Below, one piece after another: positions 15,876 to 24,671 of a stretch of 44,319 bases of DNA; positions within the stretch are counted from its first letter, which is position 1, and the number at the start of each line of letters is the position of its first letter. The stretch is from Bacteroidota bacterium (GTDB lineage: Bacteria; Bacteroidota; Bacteroidia; NS11-12g; UBA9320): positions 1-44,319 of the forward strand of contig JAHEGS010000004.1 of the NCBI GenBank assembly GCA_024645005.1. The letters are read 5' to 3'. A program made the translations under genes and the position numbers. A model generated the notes under the pieces. That model made no database searches and was not told the origin of the DNA. It saw only the letters and a program-made list of their open reading frames with translations.

Positions 15876-17445
15876 CTCCCCAAATATTATCGGCTGCATC
15901 TGATGAATTTAATTGAAGTCCCATAACATTTGTATCACCTGCTTTAGTTACAGATTGATCAATTGTTTGTGAAACTAGTTGTGCACCAAGTTGTCCTTGT
16001 TGTCTAATCATTTGATCTCTTAAAATATTATTTAAGTCTTGTCTCATTGGAGCTCTACTCATATCTGCTTTTACTTGTACTGCAGCTGCTTCACCATCAG
16101 GGCCCACCATATAATCATAAGCATTATTTCCACCAAGACCGGTACCTTCTTTTAAATTAGATGGATAATCAATACCTATATCTTTAGCAGTTAACCCTTC
16201 AAATTCGCCGTGTTGACCACCATACATCATTTCCGATGGCGTTGGAGTTCTTTTACCAGTTTTTATTTGCTCTAATTTTTTATTTTTTTCTATATTATCA
16301 AAATATCCACGTCTTTCATTTTGTAGGGCTTCAAGTTCTGCTCTTAATTTTTCAAATTCTATTTTTTCAGGTTTATTTGCAATATAATTATCACCTGCAA
16401 TATATTTGTATTGGCCTGCTAATTCAGCCATTCTAGCTTCTTTTTGTGAAATTTGACTTGCAACTTCCGGATTCACACTTGCATATTCATCTACCATTGT
16501 ACTTGTTATTTGAGTTTTACCAATACCCGAATTATTCAAAATAGTTTTACCTGCATCAATTAAATATGTTTTTATATCAGCAAATCTATTAGACAACCAA
16601 TTGTTTATATCTTTCATAATATCATTTATGGTATTTTTTAATGATGCCCAACCATCATCTACAAATTTCTTAAAATCATCATTTGTATTATAAGCAATAA
16701 TACCTGCACCAATTGCTGCAATAGCCATAACAATAATTCCAGCAGGTGTAAATAAAAATGGTAATACTTTTGTTAAAAGAGCAGGTATGAGTGCAGGTAA
16801 AAATAGTGCTCCTGCAGTTGCCGCATATTGAGTCATTTCTGTTGCAAATTTTGGATCATCAATATATTTTCCAAATTCATCTTCATAATAACCTTGAATC
16901 TTTTCAGCTGTTTCCTTATTCCATATAGCACCAAGTGCAGCACCTATGATACCACCTTTTAATGCGCCACCAGGGCCTCCAATAAGAAATCCAATTGCTC
17001 CACCCAATGCACCCCATTCTGTAACAGAACCTAAAATTTCACTACCTGTTAATTTTTTAACTGCTTCACCAAGCTCATCTGCTAATACAGCACCAAGAAA
17101 TGCCGGACCTACTCTATTTAATAAAAATGAAAATAATTTAGAAACATATGGTAATAAATTACCTACATCAAAAACACTTTTTAAACCACCAAAAAGACCT
17201 TTATCACCCTTTTGCGCAGCTCTACTTACTTGTGTAGCACTGTTACTTTTATCTTTTGCCCCTTCACGTTTATTTTCCTCATCTTGTTTTTCATCATCAG
17301 CAGCTGCTTCTTTTATCATTTTAAAGAAATCATCAAAAGATGATTTAAGGGCATCAACTCTATTTGAAGTATAGGTTTGTTTAGCACCTAAAACTGCAGT
17401 TTGTTTTTTCAAAGATTTATTGATATCAGAAAGTGATGTTGCCAT
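15862..17445 (-). CDS. Tape-measure-like tail protein (positional gp29 equivalent)
   Basis: 527 aa with several Gly/Ala-rich hydrophobic stretches and coiled regions; directly after the gp26/gp51-like genes. Confidence 0.6.
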   Translation of the reverse strand: MATSLSDINKSLKKQTAVLGAKQTYTSNRVDALKSSFDDFFKMIKEAAADDEKQDEENKREGAKDKSNSATQVSRAAQKGDKGLFGGLKSVFDVGNLLPYVSKLFSFLLNRVGPAFLGAVLADELGEAVKKLTGSEILGSVTEWGALGGAIGFLIGGPGGALKGGIIGAALGAIWNKETAEKIQGYYEDEFGKYIDDPKFATEMTQYAATAGALFLPALIPALLTKVLPFLFTPAGIIVMAIAAIGAGIIAYNTNDDFKKFVDDGWASLKNTINDIMKDINNWLSNRFADIKTYLIDAGKTILNNSGIGKTQITSTMVDEYASVNPEVASQISQKEARMAELAGQYKYIAGDNYIANKPEKIEFEKLRAELEALQNERRGYFDNIEKNKKLEQIKTGKRTPTPSEMMYGGQHGEFEGLTAKDIGIDYPSNLKEGTGLGGNNAYDYMVGPDGEAAAVQVKADMSRAPMRQDLNNILRDQMIRQQGQLGAQLVSQTIDQSVTKAGDTNVMGLQLNSSDAADNIWGGATP

Positions 17446-17615
17446 TAACTATTTGCCGCTTCTTTTTCTCTAAGATATTCTAACAGTAATGCCAGATATA
17501 CTTCTCTCTCCCAAGGTAACATATTATCTATTTCAGTTAACGAATAATGAAAGTGTTGTAGCAATTGAAAATTAGTTCTATAAAAATTTTCAAGTGTCTC
17601 ATGAGAGAGGTTTAT
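17445..17615 (-). CDS. gp51-like baseplate hub protein, no conventional start codon; possibly translated by -1 frameshifting from gp26
   Basis: (ATA)NLSHETLENFYRTNFQLLQHFHYSLTEIDNMLPWEREVYLALLLEYLREKEAANS*. An in-frame stop lies upstream with no ATG/GTG/TTG before the apparently conserved region. Confidence 0.6.
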   Translation of the reverse strand: MNLSHETLENFYRTNFQLLQHFHYSLTEIDNMLPWEREVYLALLLEYLREKEAANS

Positions 17616-18343
17616 GAAAAAAAATCTTGTAGGCCCTCCAGATTATGTTTATGTTTCTTATTACAATCCAAGCACGTGTATTCCATATTTAATGTTATTT
17701 TAGGAATTTTTTCTATAAATTCTCTCACCTTTGCAAATTGCTCTGAAGTAAGTGAATTCACAAATGTCTCAATTTCTTCCTTTGATTCATCCTTAAGTGA
17801 AATATGCTCATCTTCAGTTAAAATAGAATCCATGCATGTTATTAACATTTCAAATAATATTTCAGTACCCATGCGATCCGTATTCATAATTTTTTCATTC
17901 ATGGTAAAATCATAATATGATGGGTATTTCATTTTTAGTGAAATGTCTTCAGTAATTTTTACAGTTGATGGTTTTACATCTCCTGTTAATTTAATTTGAT
18001 CCAAATCAATTTCAACATCATTATCATGTGAGCAAGAGGGGCATTTAGCATTGATTGTAACTTTTTCCCCCACCGATTTAGATCTAATTTTTGTAAAAAT
18101 ATAATCTACATCAAATGTTGATAATTTATTTACATCGTATGCATTATCTGTACAGTTAGCAACACAGTTCAAAATAGCGTTAATAATTTGTTTTTGATCT
18201 TGTGATTCATATGCAATTAAAAGTAATTTTTGTTCCTTGATTAAAAATGGTCTGTATTTTAATTCTTCATTTGTTGAAGGTATATTTAATATATACTGTG
18301 AAGATTCATTCAAACGTGGTAGTGCCATTATGCGTTTCTCCAA
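17612..18343 (-). CDS. 26: gp26-like baseplate hub protein/chaperone
   Basis: MALPRLNESSQYILNIPSTNEELKYRPFLIKEQKLLLIAYESQDQKQIINAI...CPSCSHDNDVEIDLDQI; likely start at MALPRL. Confidence 0.8.
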   Translation of the reverse strand: MEKRIMALPRLNESSQYILNIPSTNEELKYRPFLIKEQKLLLIAYESQDQKQIINAILNCVANCTDNAYDVNKLSTFDVDYIFTKIRSKSVGEKVTINAKCPSCSHDNDVEIDLDQIKLTGDVKPSTVKITEDISLKMKYPSYYDFTMNEKIMNTDRMGTEILFEMLITCMDSILTEDEHISLKDESKEEIETFVNSLTSEQFAKVREFIEKIPKITLNMEYTCLDCNKKHKHNLEGLQDFFS

Positions 18344-18567
18344 ACATCCTTTGCATTCACCCGAATAAACGGTTTATTTGTTTCATTATTATTTGGATTC
18401 TTAATAGTCAACATAACGTTTTTGCCTTTTTTAAATGCTTCTACTTTTGCAAGCATTTGAGCAGTACTACCAATCCATTCTCTACGTGCTTCTTTTGTCC
18501 AACGAGAATTTATAGATTTACGTTGTCCTTTTGAAACTTGATTTGCTCTTTGTTTTTTCTTAGCCAT
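18328..18567 (-). CDS. Conserved T4-like phage small basic protein
   Basis: MAKKKQRANQVSKGQRKSINSRWTKEARREWIGST...; located in the tail gene run. Confidence 0.5.
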   Translation of the reverse strand: MAKKKQRANQVSKGQRKSINSRWTKEARREWIGSTAQMLAKVEAFKKGKNVMLTIKNPNNNETNKPFIRVNAKDVWRNA

Positions 18568-18576
18568 TATAACCCC

Positions 18577-19245
18577 TTATAAACTACCTAGGCCACCAAA
18601 AGCTTGGATCCAACCTTGGCCGCTGCTTGTTGGTTCCCAATTTGTATATGACATTGTCACGGATACTTGTGCAATTCCACCCATTTCATTACCTAATTCT
18701 ATTTGTGCTACGTCTAGAGGAAATGCATCTTTCAATCTAACTGTATATACAGAACCACCACCTAACCCAACATTTACTCTAATAGGCCCAGCACCAAAAC
18801 CAATATTTTTTAATGGTTTTCTTAACTGATGAATTTTAATATCTTTACTGTATTGTGATTTATACCCAACAGTCCCTTGATTTTCATCTAATACAATTTT
18901 TCTCCATTCATCAAAATATTTTTTTGTGCCATAGTCGTTCATTAAATAAAATGTCATATTCACATCAGGTGCAATATATCCATATGGAACTTTTTGCATT
19001 TCCATACCCATTGGTCTATCATGTGTTAATAGAGATTTGCCTGGCATTGTAACTGATGAACACAATAAATTTAAATCACCCCCACCAGAACCAAGACCGA
19101 CACCACTAGTTAAAAGAGTTGTCAACTGGCCAAGAAAACCACCACCTGATGCAAAGGTTGTGGGTAATTCAACTAAAAATTGATTTGCAATGGCAAAACC
19201 TAGTTTACTTGATGCCAATGATTTTAATTGATCTACTGATGTCAT
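18577..19245 (-). CDS. Tail-tube-fold protein (gp54-like baseplate tail tube initiator or tube)
   Basis: FLVELPTTF...CSSVTMPGKSL...PYGYIAPDVNMTFYLMNDYGTKKYFDEWRK...VSVTMSYTNWEP has a gp19/gp54-like layout. Confidence 0.6.
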   Translation of the reverse strand: MTSVDQLKSLASSKLGFAIANQFLVELPTTFASGGGFLGQLTTLLTSGVGLGSGGGDLNLLCSSVTMPGKSLLTHDRPMGMEMQKVPYGYIAPDVNMTFYLMNDYGTKKYFDEWRKIVLDENQGTVGYKSQYSKDIKIHQLRKPLKNIGFGAGPIRVNVGLGGGSVYTVRLKDAFPLDVAQIELGNEMGGIAQVSVTMSYTNWEPTSSGQGWIQAFGGLGSL

Positions 19246-19835
19246 TTAATTTTATTCCTTGAATCTTTATATATTGTTGATGAGTTAGCTCCAGACCAAC
19301 TAGCAGTAGGTAAGAAAGTTGCAATTTCCCATTCTGGAGCAGAAACTCTAGCCAATCTAGATTTTACATGCTGTGTAAGATAATGCTTAAAACAAGGTGC
19401 AAAATATTTTGATTTGCTTGCTTGTTTTAACATATCATAAGAAATTTGAAACCTCGTTGATTCATCATATTTTTTATTTGTGGTATTTTCAATTAATGCA
19501 TCTAATAGTTTTGCTCTTAATGTATTTGGCAAATAGTGTAAATTTAATCCATAAAATCCTTTTTCAGCAGGACCGACTATAATTGTCAGTGGGAATCTAT
19601 CATAATATGGTAAAGTATCTTTGTGTTTAGGATCATAAAAAAACATATTCATAGAACCAATTAAAGGATTCTGTCTGTTTACCAATTTCAATTCTTCAGC
19701 ACCCAATAAATCCATCCGATTAATTCTATTAATAGTACGAACCCTTTTACGGAACCAATCCTGAGCTTCTTTAGTTCTAGGGTTTATCCCAGCTCTATAA
19801 GCTTCATATTCTAATGTTTTAAATAAATTTGACAT
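19242..19835 (-). CDS. Conserved T4-like virion-associated protein
   Basis: MNMFFYDPKHKDTLPYYDRFPLTIIV...GFYGLNLHYLPNTLRAKLLDAL, a block conserved in marine T4-like phages. Exact gp number uncertain. Confidence 0.6.
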   Translation of the reverse strand: MSNLFKTLEYEAYRAGINPRTKEAQDWFRKRVRTINRINRMDLLGAEELKLVNRQNPLIGSMNMFFYDPKHKDTLPYYDRFPLTIIVGPAEKGFYGLNLHYLPNTLRAKLLDALIENTTNKKYDESTRFQISYDMLKQASKSKYFAPCFKHYLTQHVKSRLARVSAPEWEIATFLPTASWSGANSSTIYKDSRNKIK

Positions 19836-19848
19836 ACAACTATTTATA

Positions 19849-20346
19849 TTACTTTTTTGGTTTTTTACGATATGGTTTCAATGGTTTTAGAGGTTTCAGT
19901 TTACCCTTCTGTTCCTTCATAATACCCATTGATTTAAGAGTGTTTTCCGTCCATATTTGAAACTCCCAGCCTCTATCCTTAGCATATATATTAGCCGCTT
20001 CCCACTTGTTCATATTTTTCACATATGTCATTGCCTCACTTATGTATCGCTTACTTTTATTTGCATTTTTAGGAGGTTCTGTTTCTTTGGCTGGTTTAAT
20101 TTCAACCAGAATAGTTTTTCCATTATTAAATGTTATTTTAAGATCAATAAAATATCTGTGGTATTTTTTATCAATATCCCAAAAGTAAGGCACGACAACC
20201 TCTTCAGAACTCCACGACTTTATAGAGGGATTCCGATCACACCAAAGGAAACATAATTTTTCCCAGTGTGATCTATAAACAACTCCAGACGCATCACCGT
20301 TATATTTCTTTAGATTCTTTGGTGTGTACTTGCCAGAATATGCCAT
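19849..20346 (-). CDS. 4: gp4-like head completion protein
   Basis: MAYSGKYTPKNLKKYNGDASGVVYRSHWEKLCFLWCDRNPSIKSWSSEEVVVPYFW...HRYFIDLKI. Confidence 0.8.
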   Translation of the reverse strand: MAYSGKYTPKNLKKYNGDASGVVYRSHWEKLCFLWCDRNPSIKSWSSEEVVVPYFWDIDKKYHRYFIDLKITFNNGKTILVEIKPAKETEPPKNANKSKRYISEAMTYVKNMNKWEAANIYAKDRGWEFQIWTENTLKSMGIMKEQKGKLKPLKPLKPYRKKPKK

Positions 20347-20353
20347 TTTACCA

Positions 20354-20361
20354 TATAAATA
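20354..20361 (+). promoter_or_regulatory. T4-type late promoter TATAAATA
   Basis: Exact TATAAATA, 32 nt upstream of the gp48 start at 20394. Confidence 0.75.
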
Positions 20362-20376
20362 ATGAAGTAATAATCT

Positions 20377-20384
20377 TATTTATA
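20377..20384 (-). promoter_or_regulatory. T4-type late promoter TATAAATA (minus strand)
   Basis: TATTTATA on the plus strand equals TATAAATA on the minus strand; 30 nt upstream of the gp4 start at 20346. Confidence 0.75.
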
Positions 20385-20393
20385 GGGTGTGTC

Positions 20394-21650
20394 ATGGCGT
20401 ATGAAGGCGACTGGAATAAACCAAAACCAGGAACAAATTGGAAAACAAGAAGTTTTGTTCAAGATGATAATCGTGGTGGAAATACACAGGTAACATCAAC
20501 AAAATATAATGGTGGTGTTCCAGACTTTGTTAAAATGGTACCGGCCGGTTCTGGAGGTAGTGCTGTAAGTTTAAAATATCCTCTGGAAAATACCGATTTT
20601 TATAAAGCTGCTATAAAATTTAGTGTGCACACTGTTGATCCATACGAAGTAGATCTTATTAATGCTGCAGATATACTTGATGTACCACTAGTATTTGGCA
20701 ATAAGTTTGCAAAAAAACTTATGGAAACTATAAGAGAAAGAGAAAGACCAGATGACAGTGGTGATGATTTAGCAGGTAATAATCAACAAACTGGTAAGTT
20801 TTCTGTTGGAGCAGATGGTCCCGAACCATCTGAATTAGCAGCAGATCAATCTGCTGCTGCTAAACTTAAATCCAAGGAAAGAGAAGAGGCTTTTAACCAA
20901 AGTATTAAGGCTGGTGGCCGATCATTGGGTATGCTGACAAAAGATTTAAATAGAAAAGTTACATTATATTTTCCTCCAGGATTGGTAATACAAGATGCTG
21001 CACAATATGATAATGCAGAACTTGGTTTTATGGGTACAACTGCTTTAGGTGGTATCAGACGTGGAGGTAGCATGATTGGCTCTATGGGTAATGCTGTTAA
21101 AGAAGGGTTGGTTGATACTTTTCAGTTAATGTTAGGTAACTTTGCTCCAGGAGAGGCTGCACAATTAGCAGCTGCCCGTGCAGTAGAAAAAATTCCTTTT
21201 CAAGGTGTCCAGAACGCTGCTAAGATAGCATTACAAAGAGTCATCAGCCCAAATACCAGAACCATGTTTAAGGGTGTTCCCATTAAATCATATGCATTCA
21301 CATTTAAGTTTATTGCAACTTCAAAAGATGAAGCAGATGAAATTAAAAATATTATTAAGTTTTTTAGAACTGAAGTATATCCGGAATCAATGGCTCCAGG
21401 CGGGATACCTTTAGGTTATAAATTTCCAAATATTTTTAGATTACAATTTATGTGGAATGGTGGTGTTAACGAGACAATACCACAACCAATTTTATCATAT
21501 CTTGTAGATGTTTCCACAACATATAATCCATCATCGATGTCTTTTCATGAGGACGGCAATTCAACCGAAATTGATATGACATTAAGATTCCAGGAGTACA
21601 GAGCAATGTCTAGACAAGATGTTGAACGGCCTCTGGAAGGAGGTAAATAA
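20394..21650 (+). CDS. 48: gp48-like baseplate tail tube cap
   Basis: LKYPLENTDFYKAAIKFSVHTVDP...VTLYFPPGLVIQDAAQYDNAELG...KFFRTEVYPESM. MAYEGDW start at 20394, not 20268. Confidence 0.8.
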   Translation: MAYEGDWNKPKPGTNWKTRSFVQDDNRGGNTQVTSTKYNGGVPDFVKMVPAGSGGSAVSLKYPLENTDFYKAAIKFSVHTVDPYEVDLINAADILDVPLVFGNKFAKKLMETIRERERPDDSGDDLAGNNQQTGKFSVGADGPEPSELAADQSAAAKLKSKEREEAFNQSIKAGGRSLGMLTKDLNRKVTLYFPPGLVIQDAAQYDNAELGFMGTTALGGIRRGGSMIGSMGNAVKEGLVDTFQLMLGNFAPGEAAQLAAARAVEKIPFQGVQNAAKIALQRVISPNTRTMFKGVPIKSYAFTFKFIATSKDEADEIKNIIKFFRTEVYPESMAPGGIPLGYKFPNIFRLQFMWNGGVNETIPQPILSYLVDVSTTYNPSSMSFHEDGNSTEIDMTLRFQEYRAMSRQDVERPLEGGK

Positions 21651-22405
21651 TGGACTTTTTCAAAAATTTTAAATATGCGAATTATGTTTTTGGTGCAGAA
21701 GAAGGCACAAAAGTCTCTGGAGATTTAATCACATCACTTTTTACTAATGTAGCACAATATGTTGATGTTATTGATAGTGTTAAGGTAAATAATGCTTATC
21801 ACACAAAATATTATATTCAAGAAGGTGAAAGACCAGATCAAGTATCTATGAAAATTTACGGTGTACCATTTTACCACTGGACATTTTTTATGATGAATGA
21901 TAATCTAAGAGAACAAGGATGGCCTCTTACTTATAGACAACTTGATGAAGTAGTAAAGAGAGATTTTCCTCATACAGTATGTACTACAACAGATGATTTA
22001 ACTGGCCACTTTTTGCCAGGAGAAAGAGTTATTGGTTCTACATCTGGCGCTCGTGGTAATATTTTAAGAAGAAAATTGGATTTAGGTCAACTTATAGTTG
22101 AGCAAATTGGTTCTACTTCATTTTCACCTCGCGAGGTAATAACTTCAAGTAACGTAAGTGCCACTAGGACACAATCTGTATTGGTTGATACAGTAATAGA
22201 ATATAATGCACTACACCATTATGAAAATGCTGCAGGTGATTATGTTGATGTTGACCCTAGGGTTGCTAATCCAGGAATATATACTGCTGTTACTAATTAT
22301 GATCGGTATATAAAACAAAACGATGCACAAAAATTGATTAATGTTATAAAACCAGATAACGTAATCGAAATTGTGAATTTATATAAACAGGCTTTGAATA
22401 GTTAA
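21650..22405 (+). CDS. 53: gp53-like baseplate wedge protein
   Basis: YYIQEGERPDQVSMKIYGVPFYHWTFFMMNDNLREQGWPL. Confidence 0.8.
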   Translation: MDFFKNFKYANYVFGAEEGTKVSGDLITSLFTNVAQYVDVIDSVKVNNAYHTKYYIQEGERPDQVSMKIYGVPFYHWTFFMMNDNLREQGWPLTYRQLDEVVKRDFPHTVCTTTDDLTGHFLPGERVIGSTSGARGNILRRKLDLGQLIVEQIGSTSFSPREVITSSNVSATRTQSVLVDTVIEYNALHHYENAAGDYVDVDPRVANPGIYTAVTNYDRYIKQNDAQKLINVIKPDNVIEIVNLYKQALNS

Positions 22406-23772
22406 TGAGTACTCCTAAAACAATAATGAATGACGTTAATTCGTCTGATTTTTTAATAGAGACAATATTATTAATTTCAGATAGAGCAATTGAGCCTCTG
22501 GAGTTAAAATTTTCTGTCACTGATATTGCAATATTCGAGCATTTGGATAAACCATATCTAACTGGTTATATCACACTTTTAGACAGTAAAAGATTATTTG
22601 ATAGGTTTGATTTTCAAGGTTATGAGAAAATTGTTATATCAATAAAACGAACTGAAAAATCACCGGAGTATATTAAGACTTTTTTCATCGAGCAAATTGT
22701 AAAAGGTATAAAAGTGAATGATACTTCTGAAGTGTTCACTTTTAGATTAATCGAAGAAACACTTTTCCATTCAAATTTACAAAATGTAAATAGAGCATAT
22801 TCTGGAATTCCCTTTGATATTATTAGCCAAATTAGTAATGATTATTTAGAAAAACCAATTGAAAAAATTGGTGAGGTTGATTATCAAAGGAATATGAAAG
22901 TTATTATCCCTAATATGCATCCCATTCAAAGTATGTATTGGATAAAGGAACGAGCTACAACAGTAGATGGTTACCCACAATTTTTATTTTCAACTTGGGC
23001 AAAGACTAACTTATTATATGCAGATTTGGGAACTCTTTTAGAACAAAAACCTATAAATGAAAATACGCCATTCATGTATGCTATGAATGCCGGACAAGCA
23101 CCAAATGCAAATAAATTTTTTGGTATACAATCTTATAATTATAATAAAAATGAAAATTTATTTAAAATGATTGATCAAGGTGTTGTTGGTGCAAAACATG
23201 AATTTTTTGATACTACAAATAATGAAATGTATTCAGTAGATTTTGATATTAATAAAGAATTATCAGATATGGTAACTGAGAAAAATGCTAGACAACCAAG
23301 TTTGAATTTATCTAATGAGTTTAAATTTAATGAAAAATCTTTGGGTCAATTAAATAGTAAAGTTATAACAAATATTTCTAGTACCGGTGCATATAGAATC
23401 CCAGATGGCTATTATAATACATATGGCGAAGAAAATGATGTTGGAGGTCATAAAAAGAAAGTAATAGCACAAGCACTGAAAGCAATGATGAATAAAACAC
23501 CAATTGAGATTTCAGTGAGAGGTAGAGAGTTTCTTTCTGCACAAGAATCAGGGCCGAATCATAAAACAATTGGTAATATAGTTAAGATCATTTTCCTTGC
23601 GAACTCGCCAGGGGCTCTTAAAAATAAACCAAAAATAGACCCTTATAAATCTGGTGACTATCTAATTTTCAGTGTAAAGCACTTAATGCAATCACAAAGA
23701 TTTGATTCTGTTTTAACTTGTGTTAAAATTGCAAATTATACTTCAGATGAATTTCCTATTGGGGCAATGTAA
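22405..23772 (+). CDS. gp27-like baseplate hub protein
   Basis: 455 aa between gp53 and the gp5-like ORF; DIAIFEHLDKPYLTGYITLLDSKRLFDRFDFQGYEKI hub-fold pattern. Confidence 0.6.
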   Translation: MSTPKTIMNDVNSSDFLIETILLISDRAIEPLELKFSVTDIAIFEHLDKPYLTGYITLLDSKRLFDRFDFQGYEKIVISIKRTEKSPEYIKTFFIEQIVKGIKVNDTSEVFTFRLIEETLFHSNLQNVNRAYSGIPFDIISQISNDYLEKPIEKIGEVDYQRNMKVIIPNMHPIQSMYWIKERATTVDGYPQFLFSTWAKTNLLYADLGTLLEQKPINENTPFMYAMNAGQAPNANKFFGIQSYNYNKNENLFKMIDQGVVGAKHEFFDTTNNEMYSVDFDINKELSDMVTEKNARQPSLNLSNEFKFNEKSLGQLNSKVITNISSTGAYRIPDGYYNTYGEENDVGGHKKKVIAQALKAMMNKTPIEISVRGREFLSAQESGPNHKTIGNIVKIIFLANSPGALKNKPKIDPYKSGDYLIFSVKHLMQSQRFDSVLTCVKIANYTSDEFPIGAM

Positions 23773-24671
23773 TGAGACAAGTACCTAAACTAAATTTAGA
23801 ATATTATGGAGATGAAACTCGTTGGTTTGTCGGAGTGGCAGTTGATATTAATGATCCACTACAACTCGGCCGGGTGAAAGTAAGAATATATGGTATTCAC
23901 ACAGGTAATCAGTCTGATATATCACATTTTGATTTGCCATGGGCACAGGTAGTAACTCCTATTACAGAGGGTGGTAGTAGTGGTATCGGCGCAAATACTG
24001 GCATTAAACCCATGGCATTGGTGTTTGGTTTATTCATGGATGGTAAAAATTCACAAATGCCAATCATTATAGGTTCATTACCAAAATTTGAAACATCATC
24101 ATCTCAAAGCCCACCAGTAGCACCAGTTGATGATCCCATAAGACCATCCAATAATTCATTAGTTGCGACCACAACATTACCAGCTAAAGAAATTGATGAT
24201 AAGTATTTAGCTAAATATGGTACAGAAAATAAAGAAAGAGCCTATAAATTCTTTTTATCCAATGAGGGTGGTTCATTACAAACACACCAATCTGCTGGAA
24301 TTGTAGGTAATCTAATTGTGGAATCAAATGTTGATCCTAATGCATTAAATGAACCAGAAGGATCATATGGTATTGCTCAATGGAATCCATCTGCAAATGC
24401 TGGAAATAGAAAAGGAAAATTGGAAACCTTTTGTGCAGATCCGTCACGCAATTTACCAGTAAATAGCCTATATGCACAATTACTTTTTATTAATTATGAG
24501 TTATTCGTAGTTCCAGAAAATTTTGGCTTAAAACCGCTGCAGTCTTCCAAATCTGCAGAAGAAGCTGCAGAAGTATTTGCTAAATCTTATGAAAAGCCTA
24601 AAACTGGTACCGGCACAATTAAGAAAAGAAAAGAAACGGCCAAAGGTTTATTAGAAGGATTTGAAACATGA
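23772..24671 (+). CDS. gp5-like baseplate hub: N-terminal OB fold plus Phage_lysozyme2-like domain
   Basis: RWFVGVAVDINDPLQLGRVKVRIYGIH (gp5 OB) and SAGIVGNLIVESNVDPNALNEPEGSYGIAQWNPS (tail lysozyme type). Confidence 0.75.
   Translation: MRQVPKLNLEYYGDETRWFVGVAVDINDPLQLGRVKVRIYGIHTGNQSDISHFDLPWAQVVTPITEGGSSGIGANTGIKPMALVFGLFMDGKNSQMPIIIGSLPKFETSSSQSPPVAPVDDPIRPSNNSLVATTTLPAKEIDDKYLAKYGTENKERAYKFFLSNEGGSLQTHQSAGIVGNLIVESNVDPNALNEPEGSYGIAQWNPSANAGNRKGKLETFCADPSRNLPVNSLYAQLLFINYELFVVPENFGLKPLQSSKSAEEAAEVFAKSYEKPKTGTGTIKKRKETAKGLLEGFET

Noticed and set aside
16946-17374. Plus-strand ORF of 142 aa opposite the tape-measure gene
   Set aside because: Pro/Ser/Phe-rich translation typical of the antisense of a Gly/Ala/Lys-rich gene; no promoter or family match.
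19841-19848. Minus-strand TATAAATA just before the ORF starting at 19835
   Set aside because: Only 5 nt from the ATG, which would give an essentially leaderless mRNA, and it overlaps the end of gp4. More likely chance in AT-rich sequence.
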